A stretch of 28,932 bases of DNA from Dokdonella_A sp040005635 (GTDB lineage: Bacteria > Pseudomonadota > Gammaproteobacteria > Xanthomonadales > Rhodanobacteraceae): assembly GCA_040005635.1 (NCBI GenBank), contig JBDTYM010000052.1, positions 1 to 28,932 on the forward strand, in the 5' to 3' direction. Position 1 is the stretch's first letter; every line of letters starts with the position of its first letter. A program made the translations under genes and the position numbers. The notes beneath the pieces are model-generated. The model had not been told where the DNA came from and made no database searches. It saw only the letters and a list, made by a program, of their open reading frames with translations. Below, one piece after another: positions 15,876-23,425 of the stretch.

Positions 15876-15921
15876 TCCGGCGCTCGCAACGCACGAACCG
15901 TCGCGTAGTGAGGTAGCAACT

Positions 15922-16359
15922 GTGAAATTGGCTTTTCTACTCTGGCTTGCGTCAGTCCTGCCGCAACCCTCGTCCGATCAGGTCTGTCTTGCGACGACCG
16001 TTTATCTCGAAGCCCGCAGCGAGTCGCAGACCGGACAGATGGCGGTCGCCGAAGTCGCCATGCGACGCCGCGAAAACAAGCGTTGGGGAACCTCGGTCTG
16101 CGACGTCGTGCAGGCGCCCGGCCAGTTCGCGCTGTCCACGACGAATTCGAATTTTCTGCTCGACAATCCCGATGCGTGGCAGAAGGCGTGGAAGATCGCT
16201 GATCGCGCGATCGCCATGTGGTCTCTGCCACGCGACCAGCGCAAGTTCGTCGTGCCGAACGCCGATCATTTCGTCGCGGCCGACTCCGCGTATCCAGGCT
16301 GGATAAAAGGTCCGCCAATCGCGACGATCGGTGCGCACAACTTCTATCGCATCAACTGA
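15922..16359 (+). CDS. Exported cell wall hydrolase, SleB/CwlJ (Hydrolase_2) family
   Basis: The 145-residue protein starts with GTG at 15922, behind GAGG at suitable spacing, and opens with a short signal-like segment 'MKLAFLLWLASVLPQPSS'. The catalytic-domain signature 'LATTVYLEARSESQTGQMAV' contains the conserved glutamate of the SleB/CwlJ fold, followed by 'CDVVQAPGQFALS' and the C-terminal 'IGAHNFYRI'. In Bacillus these enzymes open spore cortex peptidoglycan; in gram-negatives without spores they are thought to be periplasmic lytic enzymes, and the exact bond cut is unknown. The gene stands alone: it is preceded by the hairpin-rich gap and followed by a strong inverted repeat. An upstream frame from 15814 is open but lacks a signal peptide and is not preferred. 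Confidence 0.85.
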   Translation: MKLAFLLWLASVLPQPSSDQVCLATTVYLEARSESQTGQMAVAEVAMRRRENKRWGTSVCDVVQAPGQFALSTTNSNFLLDNPDAWQKAWKIADRAIAMWSLPRDQRKFVVPNADHFVAADSAYPGWIKGPPIATIGAHNFYRIN

Positions 16360-16373
16360 AGCATCTCTCAAAC

Positions 16374-16407
16374 AGGAAGGCCGGCGGATTTTTCCGCCGG
16401 CCTTCCT
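16374..16407. terminator. Large hairpin between convergent genes, probable bidirectional terminator
   Basis: A perfect 15-bp stem (16374-16388 / 16393-16407) with a TTTT loop lies between the convergent hydrolase and lipoprotein genes, 14 and 22 bases from their stops. It lacks a clear T-tract on either side, so termination may be only partly intrinsic, but its position and strength suit a shared end. Confidence 0.65.
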
Positions 16408-16429
16408 CGTTGCAACGGCGCGAGCAGGT

Positions 16430-16906
16430 TCAGCGCAGGCGCAGCAGGCGGTCGTCGCGGATCATCACGCGATCACCGGGACGCAGATCGTCGTTGTCCC
16501 ACTGCGTGACGGTGGCCCAGCGCCCACTGTCCAGACGCACATGAAATTGCCAGGCCGGGCGATCGCCACCGTTGCCGTTGTTGTTGCGCTCCACCGCATT
16601 TCCGGCGAAGCCGCCAGCGACCGCGCCCGCCACGGTCGCAGCCGTGCGGCCGTCGCCCCTGCCGACCGTGCTGCCGAGCACGCCACCGATGATGGCGCCG
16701 AGTACGGCACCGCCGCCACTGGTTGCGTTTTCGCGCACATAGACCTGACCGACATCCTTGATCACACCGCAACGCGAGCAGTCGTACTGCGCTCGACGCT
16801 GATAGTAGTCGTCGTCGTAGCGCACACGCGGAGGCGTGGAAACGCAGCCGGCCGCCGAAACGATGGCGGTAACCAAAAGCGCAATGGATAGAAATTTATT
16901 TGTCAT
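16430..16906 (-). CDS. Glycine-zipper 2TM lipoprotein (17 kDa surface antigen-like)
   Basis: The 158-residue product has a signal peptide with a lipobox-like end, 'TAIVSAAGC', so Cys about 21 is the probable lipidated residue. A tyrosine/aspartate-rich linker and 'CSRCGVIKDV' follow, then a glycine-zipper core 'GGGAVLGAIIGGVLGSTVG' and 'AGAVAGGFAGNAVE' as in the rickettsial 17-kDa antigen and SlyB/YcfJ families. The C-terminal part 'QFHVRLDSGRWATVTQWDND' with 'LRPGDRVMI' is usual in proteobacterial members. It probably sits in the outer membrane and may respond to envelope stress. The ATG at 16906 gives a proper signal peptide; the frame opens at 16942 without one. It is divergent from mgtE and convergent with the hydrolase. 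Confidence 0.88.
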   Translation of the reverse strand: MTNKFLSIALLVTAIVSAAGCVSTPPRVRYDDDYYQRRAQYDCSRCGVIKDVGQVYVRENATSGGGAVLGAIIGGVLGSTVGRGDGRTAATVAGAVAGGFAGNAVERNNNGNGGDRPAWQFHVRLDSGRWATVTQWDNDDLRPGDRVMIRDDRLLRLR

Positions 16907-17175
16907 CGGAGCGTACCCTGGTTGGTTTTCCACAGACCGCATAGTCGCGCCTGCAGGCTAAAGAACGGATGAACAGAACGCGGGCGGGCGCAGGCGGTTG
17001 ACCCGGCCAGCCCGAATGGCGCCGCGACCGGCCGTGCGCCGCGGCGGCGCCATGATCTTGCCCGGATCGTCGTTCGTAGGCGTAACGGCATACACTCCGG
17101 CTCATTCCCGGACCCGCGCGCGAACCGGCTCCGCTGCGACCGGCACGGGGATGTCCACACCCCTGGGGAACCGGC
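16907..17175. promoter_or_regulatory. Divergent regulatory region between the lipoprotein and mgtE, with inverted repeat
   Basis: The 269-base gap contains a perfect 10-bp inverted repeat, ATGGCGCCGC (17016-17025) and GCGGCGCCAT (17044-17053), separated by 18 bases. It could be an operator or, in the mgtE transcript, a leader hairpin about 120 bases before the start codon. I see no confident -35/-10 pair and no gene. Confidence 0.4.
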
Positions 17176-18378
17176 ATGTCATCAAATTCCGTAACACCTG
17201 ACGAACTGCGCGCGCTCGACGCCGACGGCGCAGTCGCGCGGCTTGCCACGCTGCCGGACGCAACGGTTGCGCAATTGCTGCGCACGCTGGGGCCTGGCCG
17301 CGCTGTAGCGATCCTCGACCGCTTCGGCGCCGAACGCCGCCGCCAGATCGCACACGCGGCCGGCCAGGGCGACGATGGCCAGTGGCTGTCCGGCCAGCAC
17401 TGGCCGGAAGGCGCCGTCGGCCGCTTGATGGAGCCGGCGCCCGCCGTATTCAGCCCCGAGACGACGGTGGCCGAAGTCATCGAGAAGCTGCGCCCGATCG
17501 TTTCGCACACGTTGATCACCTATGTCTTCGTCGTCGATGCCGCGCAGCGTCTGACCGGCCTGGTCGCCTTTCGCGAACTCGCCTTTGCCCAGCCAAGCCA
17601 GCGCCTCTCCGAGATCATGCTCACGCGGCCATTCGCATTGCGGCCGGACAGTGATGTCATCGATGCGATGCGCGAAGTGGTCACGCGCCACTATCCGGTT
17701 TACCCGGTCTGCGACGCAGAAGGTCGCCTGCTCGGCCTCGTGCGTGGCGCCGTGCTGTTCGAGGAGCAGGCATTCGAGATCAGCGCGCAAGCCGGTGCGA
17801 TGGTGGGTGTCGAGAAGGAAGAGCGGCTGGCCACTCCATGGCAGCGCGCCCTGCGCTTCCGTCACCCGTGGTTGCAGCTGAACCTGGTCACTGCTTTCAT
17901 CGCGGCCGGCGTCGTCGGCATGTTCCAGGGCACGGTCAACCGCATCGTGCTGCTCGCGGTGTTCATCCCGGTATTGTCCGGACAATGCAGCAACACCGGC
18001 TGCCAGGCGCTTGCGGTGACCCTGCGCGGCATGACGCTCGGCGAGCTCAAGCCTTCCACGGCGCCTGCTTTGATGGCCAAGGAAGCTTGGCTCGGTTTTC
18101 TCAACGGCGCACTGACCGGCCTGGTTGCCGCTGCCGGCATGTACTGGCTGGCGCAGCATCAGCAGCATCCGCAGGCATTGACCCTGGCAGCGATCACCTT
18201 CGTTGCGATGGCCGGCAGCTGCGCCTTGTCCGGCCTTGCCGGTGCCGCCGTGCCGCTCGGATTGAAGCGCCTCGGTGCAGATCCCGCGACCGCATCGAGC
18301 ATCTTCCTGACCACGGCTACCGATGTCGTCAGCATGGGCCTGTTTCTCGGTCTTGCCGCGTGGCTGGTCAGCGCCTGA
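17176..18378 (+). CDS. mgtE: Magnesium transporter MgtE family
   Basis: MgtE is a dimeric Mg2+-gated channel. The 400-residue protein has a short N domain (1-80, about 50 residues shorter than usual), two CBS domains ('GRLMEPAPAVFSP' to about 150 and 'LTRPFALRPDSDVIDAM' to about 200), a plug-helix linker and five membrane helices. The channel domain opens with 'HPWLQLNLVTAFIAAGVVG' and ends with 'DPATASSIFLTTATDVVSMG', keeping the aspartate of the last helix that forms the Mg2+ site in the Thermus protein. The usual GGNAGTQ-type loop appears as 'GQCSNTGCQ', a notable divergence: N, G and Q are kept and two cysteines are added. GGGGA eight bases before the ATG fixes the start. It appears monocistronic. 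Confidence 0.9.
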   Translation: MSSNSVTPDELRALDADGAVARLATLPDATVAQLLRTLGPGRAVAILDRFGAERRRQIAHAAGQGDDGQWLSGQHWPEGAVGRLMEPAPAVFSPETTVAEVIEKLRPIVSHTLITYVFVVDAAQRLTGLVAFRELAFAQPSQRLSEIMLTRPFALRPDSDVIDAMREVVTRHYPVYPVCDAEGRLLGLVRGAVLFEEQAFEISAQAGAMVGVEKEERLATPWQRALRFRHPWLQLNLVTAFIAAGVVGMFQGTVNRIVLLAVFIPVLSGQCSNTGCQALAVTLRGMTLGELKPSTAPALMAKEAWLGFLNGALTGLVAAAGMYWLAQHQQHPQALTLAAITFVAMAGSCALSGLAGAAVPLGLKRLGADPATASSIFLTTATDVVSMGLFLGLAAWLVSA

Positions 18379-18638
18379 TCGCAAACGCGCAGTCGCAACG
18401 AGTCTGGACTATCGCCGCGCAGAATTTCGATCTCGGTGGAATGCTCGGCAATGCCGTGGCCGACCCGCTCTTCAAGAACGGCTTCGACGACCGCTGAGCC
18501 ATCGCAGACCCATCGTCTGCCAATGACCAGTCCGCCAATCGCGGGCTTGCATCGACAGGTCAGCCTGCGTTTGCAGAATGTTGCAGGTGCGGCGATTCCG
18601 CGTGACCGCGCACGATGCGGCGCGCTACCCTCGTCGCG
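18379..18638. other. Intergenic region between mgtE and the CadC-like regulator
   Basis: This 260-base gap contains no intact gene. Its only notable content is a short open stretch ending at 18497, whose C-terminus resembles the tail of the secreted protein further right. The regulator's promoter must lie in the last 140 bases, but no clear -35/-10 pair is visible. Confidence 0.4.
18402..18497 (+). pseudogene. Possible 3' remnant of an exported protein gene with a 'FxxGFD' tail
   Basis: A frame reading 'VWTIAAQNFDLGGMLGNAVA' then 'DPLFKNGFDDR' and a stop lies just after mgtE. The ending is close to the 'DTIFTDGFDSP' that ends the secreted protein at 23333. No start codon or body of a gene belongs to it, so if it is not chance it is the 3' stub of a lost gene. 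Confidence 0.25.
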
Positions 18639-21086
18639 ATGACCGCTCATGTTCACCGCTTCGGCAACTACCGCATCGATCCCTCCGCGCGCGAACTGCA
18701 GCATGCGGGCGAACTCGTCGTGCTGTCGCCGAAAGTGTTCGATTGCCTTGCCTATCTGATCGCGCACCGTGACCGAGCGGTCGGCCGCGACGAGCTGATC
18801 GCTGCTGTCTGGGGCAAGGTCGATGTCAGCGATACGCTGCTCGGCCAGACCGTATTGAAGGCCAGGCGCGCGATCGGTGATACCGGCAACGAGCAGAATG
18901 CGATCCGCACGATTCCGCGCTTCGGCTATCGCTGGGTGGCCGATTTGACGATCGACGACGAAGCGGAACGGCGCGGCGCCGAGGGGCAGAAGGCGGCTGC
19001 GCCGGAAAGCGAAGGCGAGAAACACTCGAACGCTACCTCAGCAGCCATTGACGCAGCCGTTGCAGAACAACAGCCGCAGGTCCCGACCGGCGCATTTTCC
19101 GCGCGACGCCGCACACTCGTCGGCGTTGCTGTCTTCATGGTGTGCGCGCTGCTGGCTGCGTTCTTCTGGCTGCGCCGGCCGCCGACCGAACCCGATGCCG
19201 CAGTCGGCGTGCCAACGGCGGCGACGATGGTCGACACGATTGCAGTGCTTCCGGTCGTGGTCGATGGCAGCGAAGAATGGGCCTGGCTGCGGCTGGGCCT
19301 GATGGACCTGATCGGCATGCAACTGCGACGAGGCGGCCAGGCTGTCGTTCCCAGCGACAACGTGGTGGCGTTGACGCGCGCCGAGGCGAGCACGCCGGGC
19401 AGCGATCCGTCGACGGCCATCCGCGAACGCACCGGTGCACGCTACACGCTGCTGCCGCGTGTCTCGCGCCTGGGTGAGCAATGGCAGGTTCATCTCGACT
19501 TGCTCGGTGCCGACGGCAGGCGCAACGAGGTGCAGACGCAGGGACGCGACCCGATCGAAGCCGCGCGTTCGGCCAGCGACCGCCTGCTGACGCTGCTTGG
19601 CATGCCGCCCGCCGCCGAGGATGTCGGCGGCGAATTGCCGTTGACGCAATTGCTGCAGCGTACCGAGGCCGCCTTGCTGGGGGACGATTTCGCCAGCGCG
19701 CGCCGGCTGATCGAATCGGCGCCGCAGGAGCAACGCGACACGCCGACCGTGCGCCTGCGCCTCGCGCAGATCGATTTCCGTACCGGCAATCTGGAGGCGG
19801 CTCGCGCCAGCCTCGAAACACTGCGCGCACAGGTGTCCGCCGAGACCGATCCGGTCTTGCGCGCGCGCGTGCTGCAAACGCTCGGTGCGATCGCCATACG
19901 CGACGCGCGCAACGCGGACGCGGTTGTCGCGTTCGAGGAAGCGATCGCGCTGACCGAAACACGACGGGAACCCGGCGTCCTCGGCAAGAGCTATACGGGT
20001 CTTGCGATCGCGATGCTGGACCTGCAGCGCTTCGACGAGGCCGCCAACGCGCTCGCGCGGGCGCGCGTCGCACTATCGCTGGCCGGCGACGCGCTCGCGC
20101 TGGCCGGCGTCGACGACAACGAAGGCCTGCTCGCCAACGCGCGTGGGCGCCCGGCCGAGGCATTGCCTGCCCTGCAACGCGCGGCCGACACCGTTCGGCG
20201 CTTCGGCATCGTCAACGACCTCGCTCTCGTCGTGGCCGCGCAGATCGACACGCACCTCGCCCTGCTCGATGCCAACGGTGCCCTGGCAGTGAGCGAAGCG
20301 TTCCTGGCGCAGCGTTCGCAGCTGACCAACCCGCGTGGCCGCAACAGCTTCGATCTGCGGCGCGCGCGAGCGCTGGCGGCGACAGGCCGGCTGGCCAGCG
20401 CGCGCGCCCTGCTCTACGAGCTCCAGCATGCGTCCGCGTCCGAAGGACAGGCGGGCCTGCTCGGCGCGGTGGCGACCGAACTGGCCGCGCTCGATCTGGA
20501 AAGCGGCAACGCCGATGCCGCAGCCGCATCCGCGCGAACCGCGCTGGCGGGTCTGACGCAGGCGGAGCAAGCCGGCGAGCGTGCGGAAGCGTGGCTGACC
20601 CTTAGCCGCGCGCTGCGCGCAGACGGCCTGGAAGCCGAAGCGCGCGAGCAGGTCGCTCAATTCGCGCAATGGGTGCGCGCGTATCCGGCCATGCCCAAGG
20701 TTGGCCTGCTGGCCGCACTGGCCGAAGCAGAGCAGACCTGGACGGAACACCACACCGACGAGGCCTGGCACGCTTACGCAGCCGCACTGGCCGAGGCCGA
20801 GCGCCGCGGCGTGCCCGAAGATATCGTGACCGTGATCGCCTCATATGGAAATGCACTGATTACCGACAAGGAACTTGATCGCGCCAGCGCTGTGATCGGT
20901 AGGGTCGCGCGCTGGTCCGAGCAGAATTTCGATTGCGCGCTGCTGCAGGCACGCCTGTACCGGGCGCTGGGCGAATCCGGTCCCTGGCAGTCGGCGTTGA
21001 CGCGCGTGCGTGCGCTCGCGATGGAACGTTCCATCCCGACCACCGTCGCGGCGGCAATGGAAGGGACGCTGCGCGGCGCCCGTTGA
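18639..21086 (+). CDS. CadC-like transmembrane transcriptional regulator with periplasmic helical repeats
   Basis: The 815-residue protein begins with an OmpR/PhoB-type winged helix (about residues 5-103): 'HRFGNYRIDPSARELQHAGE', 'LSPKVFDCLAYLIAH', 'RDELIAAVWG' and 'AIRTIPRFGYRWVA'. There is no receiver domain. A charged linker leads to one membrane helix, 'LVGVAVFMVCALLAAFFWL' (about 160-178), then a periplasmic part: a TolB-like segment 'VDTIAVLPVVVDGSEEWAWL', and about 500 residues of alanine-rich helices in TPR-like pairs. This is the layout of CadC/ToxR-type one-component regulators, which sense periplasmic signals and bind DNA while still membrane-bound. The signal is unknown. ATG 18639 begins just before the conserved fold; ATG 18615 is an alternative. 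Its neighbour, the secreted protein gene at 21405, is a natural candidate target. Confidence 0.85.
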   Translation: MTAHVHRFGNYRIDPSARELQHAGELVVLSPKVFDCLAYLIAHRDRAVGRDELIAAVWGKVDVSDTLLGQTVLKARRAIGDTGNEQNAIRTIPRFGYRWVADLTIDDEAERRGAEGQKAAAPESEGEKHSNATSAAIDAAVAEQQPQVPTGAFSARRRTLVGVAVFMVCALLAAFFWLRRPPTEPDAAVGVPTAATMVDTIAVLPVVVDGSEEWAWLRLGLMDLIGMQLRRGGQAVVPSDNVVALTRAEASTPGSDPSTAIRERTGARYTLLPRVSRLGEQWQVHLDLLGADGRRNEVQTQGRDPIEAARSASDRLLTLLGMPPAAEDVGGELPLTQLLQRTEAALLGDDFASARRLIESAPQEQRDTPTVRLRLAQIDFRTGNLEAARASLETLRAQVSAETDPVLRARVLQTLGAIAIRDARNADAVVAFEEAIALTETRREPGVLGKSYTGLAIAMLDLQRFDEAANALARARVALSLAGDALALAGVDDNEGLLANARGRPAEALPALQRAADTVRRFGIVNDLALVVAAQIDTHLALLDANGALAVSEAFLAQRSQLTNPRGRNSFDLRRARALAATGRLASARALLYELQHASASEGQAGLLGAVATELAALDLESGNADAAAASARTALAGLTQAEQAGERAEAWLTLSRALRADGLEAEAREQVAQFAQWVRAYPAMPKVGLLAALAEAEQTWTEHHTDEAWHAYAAALAEAERRGVPEDIVTVIASYGNALITDKELDRASAVIGRVARWSEQNFDCALLQARLYRALGESGPWQSALTRVRALAMERSIPTTVAAAMEGTLRGAR

Positions 21087-21404
21087 GGGCGGACGCCCCC
21101 CGGCGAATCCGCTTCCCGGCCAACCTGCTTGTTCGCGCATCGACCATGCGCCCGCCGCCCGCCCGCCGTTTCGGCCTGTCAGGGCGGCCGTCCACGCCCG
21201 CCAGCGTTGCAACGCCATCGCAGGGTTGATGGTGCGCGAACGTGCGGCGAATGGAATGCGAATGCAGCCCGCGCCGAGCCCGACGATACTTCCAACCGAC
21301 CGCCTTTGCCGATACGACCCTTGTGCGTATCGCGCTGGTCCGGCTGTCTCGCGCCAGCGGCCGCTGGCGCGGCTCGTCGATCGATCTACATTCTGGGGAT
21401 ACGC
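21087..21404 (+). promoter_or_regulatory. 318-base leader/promoter region of the secreted protein gene
   Basis: No gene is supported in this gap although a frame stays open through it. It holds the 20-bp palindrome at 21351-21370, and TCTGGGGAT directly upstream of the ATG at 21405 provides a strong ribosome binding site. No T-tracted terminator for the upstream regulator gene was found, so read-through is possible. Confidence 0.45.
21351..21370. repeat. Perfect 20-bp palindrome before the secreted protein gene
   Basis: GCGCCAGCGG followed directly by CCGCTGGCGC makes an uninterrupted 20-bp palindrome, ending 34 bases before the start codon. A palindrome without a spacer suits a dimeric DNA-binding protein better than an RNA hairpin, though it could also be a weak terminator for the preceding gene. 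Confidence 0.65.
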
Positions 21405-23333
21405 ATGCGCACCACGCTTTACGCTGGAATCGTTTTCGCCCTTTTCGCCGGGCAGGCCGCAGCCGGAACCTTCTACGACCTCGGTGTCGGCGGCGGCCAG
21501 ACCACCGCCATTTCGTACAACGGTCGCATCGCGACCGGCATTGCCGGCCAGGCCGCGTGGCGCTGGGCGAAGGATCGCGGCGCCGAACAGCTGACCGGTT
21601 TCACCGACGCCGAAGGCATGGGCCCGTGGGCACAGCCGATCGCCGGCCAGTACACAACCGAGACGACGCTCGACAACGCTGTCGCTGCGCTTGGCTACAG
21701 CAACAGCAATATCGATGGGGTCGGACCCACCTTGATCGGCGCATGGCCGGGCGGCGGCAGCGGTTTCGGCGCCGGACTCAGCACGGCGTACGGCGCCTCG
21801 GACAATGGCGTTGCCGTTGGTCTCGCCATCGACGAAACCGACAACCCGATCGCATTCCGCTGGACCCAGGCTGACGGCATGAGCCGTCTGACGGTGAACC
21901 GCCCGCTGACCTACTCGCGGGCGAACGGCGTCAGCGCCGACGGCAATACGATCTATGGCTGGAACGACCAGAATGACGGCGGCCGTACCGCGGTGGTGTG
22001 GCAGGAAGGCGTGCCGCTGGACATTCTCGACAGCGACGGCAGTGTCGTCGGCGCCGCCGATGGCATCAGCCGCAACGGTGTCTGGGTCGTCGGCGAAGGC
22101 GCCAACTCGCCTGACGGCAGTTCGGCGTGGCGCTGGAGCACTGCGACGGGGCTCGAGACACTCGGCGTCATCAGTTCGGCCGATCCGGTCACGCCATTCA
22201 CGCCGGACCCGATACGTGTGTCGCAAGTTGCTGCGCACCGGGAGCGGGCGCAACCGAAACTCGGCGACCAGGTCGATGGTTTCTTTTCCTCCTCCCTCGG
22301 CTTTGCCGTCAGCGAGGACGGTAATGTGGTGGTTGGTCGCAGTGGTGCGTTCCCGTCGATCTTCGCAGTGGTCTGGACGCCGGACAGCGGCATGGTCAGA
22401 TTGTCCGACTACGCGGCTGCCCATGGCGTGACTATCCCCGACGGCTGGACGTTGCAGACGGCCGACGCGATCTCAGCCGACGGCAAGACGATCGGCGGCT
22501 GGGGCTCGCTCGGCTCCTTCGTGATCGACCTGCACGACGCGCCGGCCGCCGAGGCCGTGCTCGAAGCGCACGGTACGGTCGATTTCAATTCGCTCTCGTC
22601 CGGTCCGTTCGCCGGTGTCGCTGCAGGTATGCCGGTCACGATGACGTTCCGCATGAGCCAGGACGGCGCAACCGAACTCGCGCCCGGCCAGGACACACGC
22701 TATCCGATCGAGCTGGACACCTTCGAGTTCAACGCCGGCAGTGCCAGCGATGTGCTGATCCAGACCGATTTCGGACCCGGCGTCGACATCGCGAACGACT
22801 ATCCGCTGTCCGACGGCATCCATCTGTTCTCGGCGCCGCTGGCATCCGGCCAGGCGCTCGAGTTCGAGCTGTTCAATCCGGGCGGCAACATGTTCGATTC
22901 GGATGATCTCGATCGCATCAACCGCACATTCGACCCCTCGTTCTTCGAAAAGATCTCGTGGATGGTCTCGGCCGGCGATGAGGCGATGACGATCAACCTC
23001 GACACCGTCAGCATCAACGACTACGCCGGCATGCCGACCTACACGATCGGCGGCAGCGTCGGCGGTCTCGAAGGCACTGGCCTCGTTCTGCAGCAGAGCG
23101 GCGGCGACGACCTCGGCGTCAGCGTCGATGGCGCCTTCACGTTCGCGACGGCGGTCGCCGACGGCAGCGCCTATGCAGTCAGTGTGCTGACCCAACCGAG
23201 CGCTCCGGCGCAGACCTGCAGCATTGCCGACGGCTCAGGTTCGGTCAGCGGCGCCGATGTCACCGATGTCGTCGTGAGCTGCGTGACCGACATCGACGAC
23301 ACGATCTTCACCGACGGTTTCGACAGCCCCTAG
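21405..23333 (+). CDS. Secreted HAF-repeat protein with C-terminal 'IFxDGFD' tail
   Basis: The 642-residue protein has a clear signal peptide, 'MRTTLYAGIVFALFAGQAAA'. Residues 30-375 contain about six copies of a short motif of the type A-x-x-[IV]-S-x-[DN]-G-x-x-[IV]-x-G: for example 'ANGVSADGNTIYGW', 'ADGISRNGVWVVGEG', 'GFAVSEDGNVVVGRS' and 'ADAISADGKTIGGW'. This is the HAF/extracellular-repeat pattern. Residues 375-540 form an acidic beta-rich domain I do not recognise. Residues about 543-630 match the known proteobacterial repeat 'GGSVGGLEGTGLVLQQSGGD' with 'GAFTFATAVADGSAYAVSV', which usually carries one paired cysteine set ('QTCSIADG', 'VVVSCVTD'). The end 'DTIFTDGFDSP' looks like a short sorting tail. 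GGGGAT precedes the ATG. Function is unknown; the location is outside the cytoplasm. Confidence 0.85.
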   Translation: MRTTLYAGIVFALFAGQAAAGTFYDLGVGGGQTTAISYNGRIATGIAGQAAWRWAKDRGAEQLTGFTDAEGMGPWAQPIAGQYTTETTLDNAVAALGYSNSNIDGVGPTLIGAWPGGGSGFGAGLSTAYGASDNGVAVGLAIDETDNPIAFRWTQADGMSRLTVNRPLTYSRANGVSADGNTIYGWNDQNDGGRTAVVWQEGVPLDILDSDGSVVGAADGISRNGVWVVGEGANSPDGSSAWRWSTATGLETLGVISSADPVTPFTPDPIRVSQVAAHRERAQPKLGDQVDGFFSSSLGFAVSEDGNVVVGRSGAFPSIFAVVWTPDSGMVRLSDYAAAHGVTIPDGWTLQTADAISADGKTIGGWGSLGSFVIDLHDAPAAEAVLEAHGTVDFNSLSSGPFAGVAAGMPVTMTFRMSQDGATELAPGQDTRYPIELDTFEFNAGSASDVLIQTDFGPGVDIANDYPLSDGIHLFSAPLASGQALEFELFNPGGNMFDSDDLDRINRTFDPSFFEKISWMVSAGDEAMTINLDTVSINDYAGMPTYTIGGSVGGLEGTGLVLQQSGGDDLGVSVDGAFTFATAVADGSAYAVSVLTQPSAPAQTCSIADGSGSVSGADVTDVVVSCVTDIDDTIFTDGFDSP

Positions 23334-23354
23334 GCTTGCCGCTTCCCCATGACC

Positions 23355-23389
23355 CCGCCGCCGATTTCTCTTGAGGCGGCGGTTTTTTT
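23355..23389 (+). terminator. Rho-independent terminator of the secreted protein gene
   Basis: A perfect 8-bp GC stem (CCGCCGCC 23355-23362 / GGCGGCGG 23375-23382) with a 12-base loop is followed by seven T residues (23383-23389), 22 bases after the stop codon. Only a short gap separates it from the convergent sensor gene. Confidence 0.93.
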
Positions 23390-23425
23390 CCCTGCCTAGT
23401 GGATGTCTGGCATGCGCCATCCGTC

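Larger units (their letters stand above)
15463..15921 (+). other. 459-base intergenic region rich in hairpins, possible small RNA
   Basis: No protein gene is supported here. The first 80 bases are unusually AT-rich for this genome and include CATAAT (a -10-like hexamer near 15523) without a good -35. A well-formed intrinsic terminator at 15618-15643 lies about 155 bases after the ygfZ stop. Together these could bound a small RNA of roughly 100 bases, or simply end the ygfZ transcript late. Downstream are two more perfect hairpins (15688-15708 and 15855-15875). Confidence 0.3.

Noticed and set aside
15547..15894. 115-codon minus-strand frame in the gap after ygfZ
   Set aside because: No ribosome site, composition or motif suggesting a protein; it crosses the terminator and hairpins.
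21129..21404. Extended N-terminus for the secreted protein
   Set aside because: The signal peptide and strong ribosome site are at 21405; the upstream residues are Arg/Pro-rich and non-coding in character.
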